DNA from: Pseudomonadota bacterium
GTDB lineage: Bacteria; Pseudomonadota; Alphaproteobacteria; Rhizobiales; Xanthobacteraceae
Length of the DNA: 8,009 nucleotides
Direction of reading: 5' to 3'
Assembly (NCBI GenBank): GCA_023432845.1
Contig: JAEZEY010000002.1
Location: 1 to 8,009 of the forward strand
Below, piece by piece: positions 5,929 through 8,009 of the stretch. Positions within the stretch are counted from its first letter, which is position 1, and each line of letters opens with the position of its first letter. The notes below the pieces were generated by a model. That model was not told the DNA's origin and ran no database searches. It saw nothing but the letters and a program-made list of their open reading frames with translations. The position numbers were made by a program, and so were the translations under genes.

Positions 5929-7269
5929 TTACCCCTGCACCATCTTCGCCGCGGCCTGATGGCGGCGCATGAGACCGGCGACATCAAGGCCGGGAATGGC
6001 GCCGTCGATCACGGTCCAGTGGCCATTGATCATGACGCGGTCAGCGCGATGGGCGCCGCAAAGAACGAGCGCCGCGAGCGCATCGCCGTATCCGGAAAAA
6101 CGCAATTCATCGAGCTTGTAGAGTGCCAGATCGGCGCGCTTGCCAACCGCGATCTCGCCGAGCTCGGGCCGGCCGACGCAGGCCGCCGAGCCCTTGGTCG
6201 CCCAGCGCAGCGCATCCTTGTGGCTGACTTTGGTGACGCCGTAGCGCCCACGCTGCAGGAGAAACGCGGCGCGCACCTCCTGCATCAGATTGGATTCATC
6301 GTTCGACGCCGAGCCATCGACGCCAAGACCAACCGCGACACCCGCGCTTTCCAAATCGCACACCGGGCAATGGCCCGAGGCCAAAGTCTGGTTCGAGCAG
6401 GCGCAATGACTGATCGACACCTTGCCTTTGGCAAGACGCGGCATCTCCGTTTTGTCGAAGTGCACGCCATGCGCCAGCCAGGTGCGGTGATTGAGCCAGC
6501 CGCAATCCTCCAGATAATCCAGCGGCCGGCAATGATAGAGCTGCTGACAGAAGGCGTTCTCGTCCTCCGTCTCGGCGAGATGGGTGTGCAGGCGCACGTC
6601 AAGCCTCTCCGCCAGTTCGGCGGTCTTCTTCATCAGCGACGTCGTGACCGAGAACGGCGAGCACGGCGCCAGCGCCACCTGCGTCATCGCCGCCTCGCCG
6701 CGCTCGTGATAGCGCGCCACCACGCGCTCACTGTCGGCGAGGATGGTGTCCTCGTCCTGCACGACGGAATCCGGCGGCAGGCCGCCGTCGCGTTCCGACA
6801 GGTTCATCGAGCCGCGCGTCAGCAGCACGCGAAGGCCGAGCCTTTTCGCCGCCGCGACTTCGATATCGACGCCATCCTCGAGCCCCTTGGGGAACACGTA
6901 ATGATGGTCGGTGGTTGTGGTGCAGCCCGACAGCATCAGTTCGGCCATCGCCACCGTCACGGCGGCATCAAGCGCCTCCGGCGTCATCTTCGCCCAGATC
7001 GGGTACAGCGTCTTGAGCCACGGAAACAGTTCGCGATCGAGCGCAGCCGGTACGGCGCGCGTCAGCGTCTGGTAGAAATGATGATGGGTGTTGATCAGCC
7101 CGGGGATGACGACATGATCGCGCGCCTCGAAGACCCTGGCGCTCGGCGTCGCCGGCTCACGGCCCTTGCCGACCAGTTCGACGATCGCGCCGCCCTTGAC
7201 GACGACGCCGCGCTCGGCGCCGTCCGCCAGAATGGCGAGAGGGTCCTTGATCCAAAGTGGTTCGGTCAT
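5929..7269 (-). CDS. 8-oxoguanine deaminase (amidohydrolase superfamily)
   Basis: A 446-residue cytoplasmic metal enzyme of the COG0402 deaminase group, best read as converting 8-oxoguanine to urate and ammonia. Predicted metal or catalytic residues are His62 and His64 in NTHHHFYQT (60-68), His230 and Glu233 in LHTHLAETEDE, His267 in WLAHG, His288 in SISHCACSN, and Asp318 in GLGVDGSASND (314-324). GLGVDGSASND is typical of the 8-oxoguanine deaminase/AtzB-like branch. Usual family length is about 450. ATG7269 has GGAG 6 bases upstream; a TTG at 7311 would add 14 residues and place that site inside the gene. Unusual is the cluster of Cys289, 291, 301 and 304. It converges on the importer operon and diverges from a molybdenum-hydroxylase subunit gene. 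Isoxanthopterin deaminase or another hydroxylated-heterocycle deaminase remains possible, since specificity is not read directly from these motifs. Confidence 0.85.
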   Translation of the reverse strand: MTEPLWIKDPLAILADGAERGVVVKGGAIVELVGKGREPATPSARVFEARDHVVIPGLINTHHHFYQTLTRAVPAALDRELFPWLKTLYPIWAKMTPEALDAAVTVAMAELMLSGCTTTTDHHYVFPKGLEDGVDIEVAAAKRLGLRVLLTRGSMNLSERDGGLPPDSVVQDEDTILADSERVVARYHERGEAAMTQVALAPCSPFSVTTSLMKKTAELAERLDVRLHTHLAETEDENAFCQQLYHCRPLDYLEDCGWLNHRTWLAHGVHFDKTEMPRLAKGKVSISHCACSNQTLASGHCPVCDLESAGVAVGLGVDGSASNDESNLMQEVRAAFLLQRGRYGVTKVSHKDALRWATKGSAACVGRPELGEIAVGKRADLALYKLDELRFSGYGDALAALVLCGAHRADRVMINGHWTVIDGAIPGLDVAGLMRRHQAAAKMVQG

Positions 7270-7331
7270 CAACATCTCCGAGTCATGCGTGCCAACTATA
7301 GATCGTTGCAAGTTCGGGACCAGAGGGCGCC
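7270..7331. promoter_or_regulatory. Short divergent intergenic region with deaminase ribosome-binding site
   Basis: These 62 bases must carry the start signals for both the minus-strand deaminase and the plus-strand FAD-subunit gene. Bases 7276-7279 read GGAG on the minus strand, 6 bases before the deaminase ATG, and fix its start. On the plus strand AGAGGG (7322-7327) precedes ATG7332. An AT-rich core at 7295-7302 reads TATAGT on the minus strand (5 of 6 to a -10 box), but no good -35 box was found for either direction. CAAC (7293-7296) and GTTG (7305-7308) form a short inverted repeat that might be an operator. Confidence 0.45.
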
Positions 7332-8009
7332 ATGGACCTGAACACCATCACCGCCGTCGAACGGCCCAGGTCGCGCGAGGCCCTGCCTGCCTGGCGCGAC
7401 GGCGACGCCTTCCTGGCCGGCGGTACATGGCTGTTCTCCGAGCCGCAGAACAGGCTCTCGCGGCTGATCGACCTGTCGACACTGGGCTGGCAGCCGCTGC
7501 AGGCGACGGACGCGGACCTCGACATCGCCGCGACCTGCACCATCGCCCGGTTGGACGCTTTCGCCGCGCCATCCGAATGGATCGCCGCGCCGCTGATCGG
7601 CCAGTGCTGCCGCGCCTTCCTCGCCTCGTTCAAGATCTGGAACGCCGCCACTGTCGGCGGCAACATTGTCATGTCGCTGCCGGCCGGGCCGATGATCTCG
7701 CTCTGCGCCGCGCTGGATGGCGAAATGATGCTGTGGACCGCGGACGGCTCCGAGCGGCGCATGCGCGTTGCCGATTTCGTCATCGGCAGCAACAAGAACG
7801 CCCTGAGGCCCGGCGAGATCGTCCGCGCCATTCATCTGCCGATGGCCGCACTGATGCGCCGCACAGCCTTCCGGCAAATCTCGCTGACCAGCTTCGGCCG
7901 CTCGGGCGCACTCATCATCGGCACGCGCGAGGCCAACGGTGCATTCGCGCTCACCGTCACGGCCTCGACGCCCAAGCCGTATCAGTTCCGTTTCGACACC
8001 CTGCCCGGT
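7332..8009 (+). CDS. FAD-binding subunit of a xanthine-dehydrogenase-type molybdenum hydroxylase (3' end outside window)
   Basis: An open frame of 226 codons without a stop, running off the right edge. It belongs to the molybdopterin-dehydrogenase FAD-binding family (CoxM/XdhB type), the middle subunit that passes electrons between the 2Fe-2S subunit and FAD. The two FAD-contact motifs are LAGGTWLFSEP (28-38) and ATVGGNIVMSLPAG (106-119), at the usual spacing. Family members are about 260-300 residues, so most of the protein is present. AGAGGG lies 4 bases before ATG7332. The stretch after GGN reads SLPAGPMISLCAALDG, where many relatives have an SP..D..P pattern, so it is a divergent branch. 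Next to 8-oxoguanine deaminase, xanthine or another purine is the likely substrate. The 2Fe-2S and molybdenum subunits would be expected just downstream. CO or nicotinate dehydrogenase-type enzymes cannot be excluded from this subunit alone. Confidence 0.85.
   Translation, partial: MDLNTITAVERPRSREALPAWRDGDAFLAGGTWLFSEPQNRLSRLIDLSTLGWQPLQATDADLDIAATCTIARLDAFAAPSEWIAAPLIGQCCRAFLASFKIWNAATVGGNIVMSLPAGPMISLCAALDGEMMLWTADGSERRMRVADFVIGSNKNALRPGEIVRAIHLPMAALMRRTAFRQISLTSFGRSGALIIGTREANGAFALTVTASTPKPYQFRFDTLPG

Noticed and set aside
7280..7294. TGGCACG on the minus strand (7288-7294), a perfect -24 sigma-54 element upstream of the deaminase
   Set aside because: The matching -12 position reads ACTCG without the required GC, and the implied start would fall on the deaminase ATG itself, after its ribosome-binding site.
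5887..7341. Plus-strand open frame of 484 codons opposite the deaminase
   Set aside because: The deaminase on the other strand has complete amidohydrolase motifs. The opposite frame is low-complexity and rich in Arg, His and Gln, so it is a shadow.

Overview
The window is GC-rich DNA, and its gene content and style point to an alphaproteobacterium of the Hyphomicrobiales (Bradyrhizobium/Rhodopseudomonas-like). The lineage call rests on general similarity of the proteins and on a C-rich dispersed repeat at the left edge. No rRNA or other phylogenetic marker is present. The whole window is a purine-scavenging / urate-catabolism neighbourhood. No insertion sequence, phage gene, CRISPR array or RNA gene was seen.

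Layout. Bases 1-133 hold an intergenic mosaic repeat with two perfect 10-bp inverted repeats. Bases 134-1021 (+) encode a two-domain protein: an N-terminal OHCU decarboxylase (UraD) fused to a C-terminal 5-hydroxyisourate hydrolase (UraH). A 175-bp gap with a good candidate sigma-54 promoter follows. Then comes a four-gene ABC importer on the + strand of the BMP/nucleoside (NupNOPQ/YufNOPQ-like) class: a double-domain ATPase (1197-2774), permease 1 (2758-3836, broken by a one-base frameshift near 3322), permease 2 (3844-4764) and a periplasmic BMP-family binding protein (4800-5879). A hairpin sits between this operon and a convergent minus-strand amidohydrolase best read as 8-oxoguanine deaminase (5929-7269). 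A 62-bp divergent spacer separates that from the FAD-binding subunit of a xanthine-dehydrogenase-type molybdenum hydroxylase (7332 to the right edge, incomplete).

How the genes fit together (inference from family roles). The importer brings a purine base or nucleoside into the cell. The molybdenum hydroxylase, of which only part is in view, would oxidise hypoxanthine/xanthine towards urate. The deaminase would turn 8-oxoguanine into urate plus ammonia. The fused UraD-UraH protein would then convert 5-hydroxyisourate through OHCU to S-allantoin. Urate is the shared node. The enzyme that oxidises urate to 5-hydroxyisourate, and the allantoin-degrading steps, are not in the window. A sigma-54 promoter would fit nitrogen-limitation control.

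Most notable points: the permease frameshift, the UraD-UraH fusion, the sigma-54 site, and a four-cysteine cluster in the deaminase next to a predicted metal-binding histidine. I did not find a wholly new system. The new element, if there is one, is the coupling of an oxidised-purine deaminase with a dedicated purine importer and an allantoin-forming fusion enzyme.
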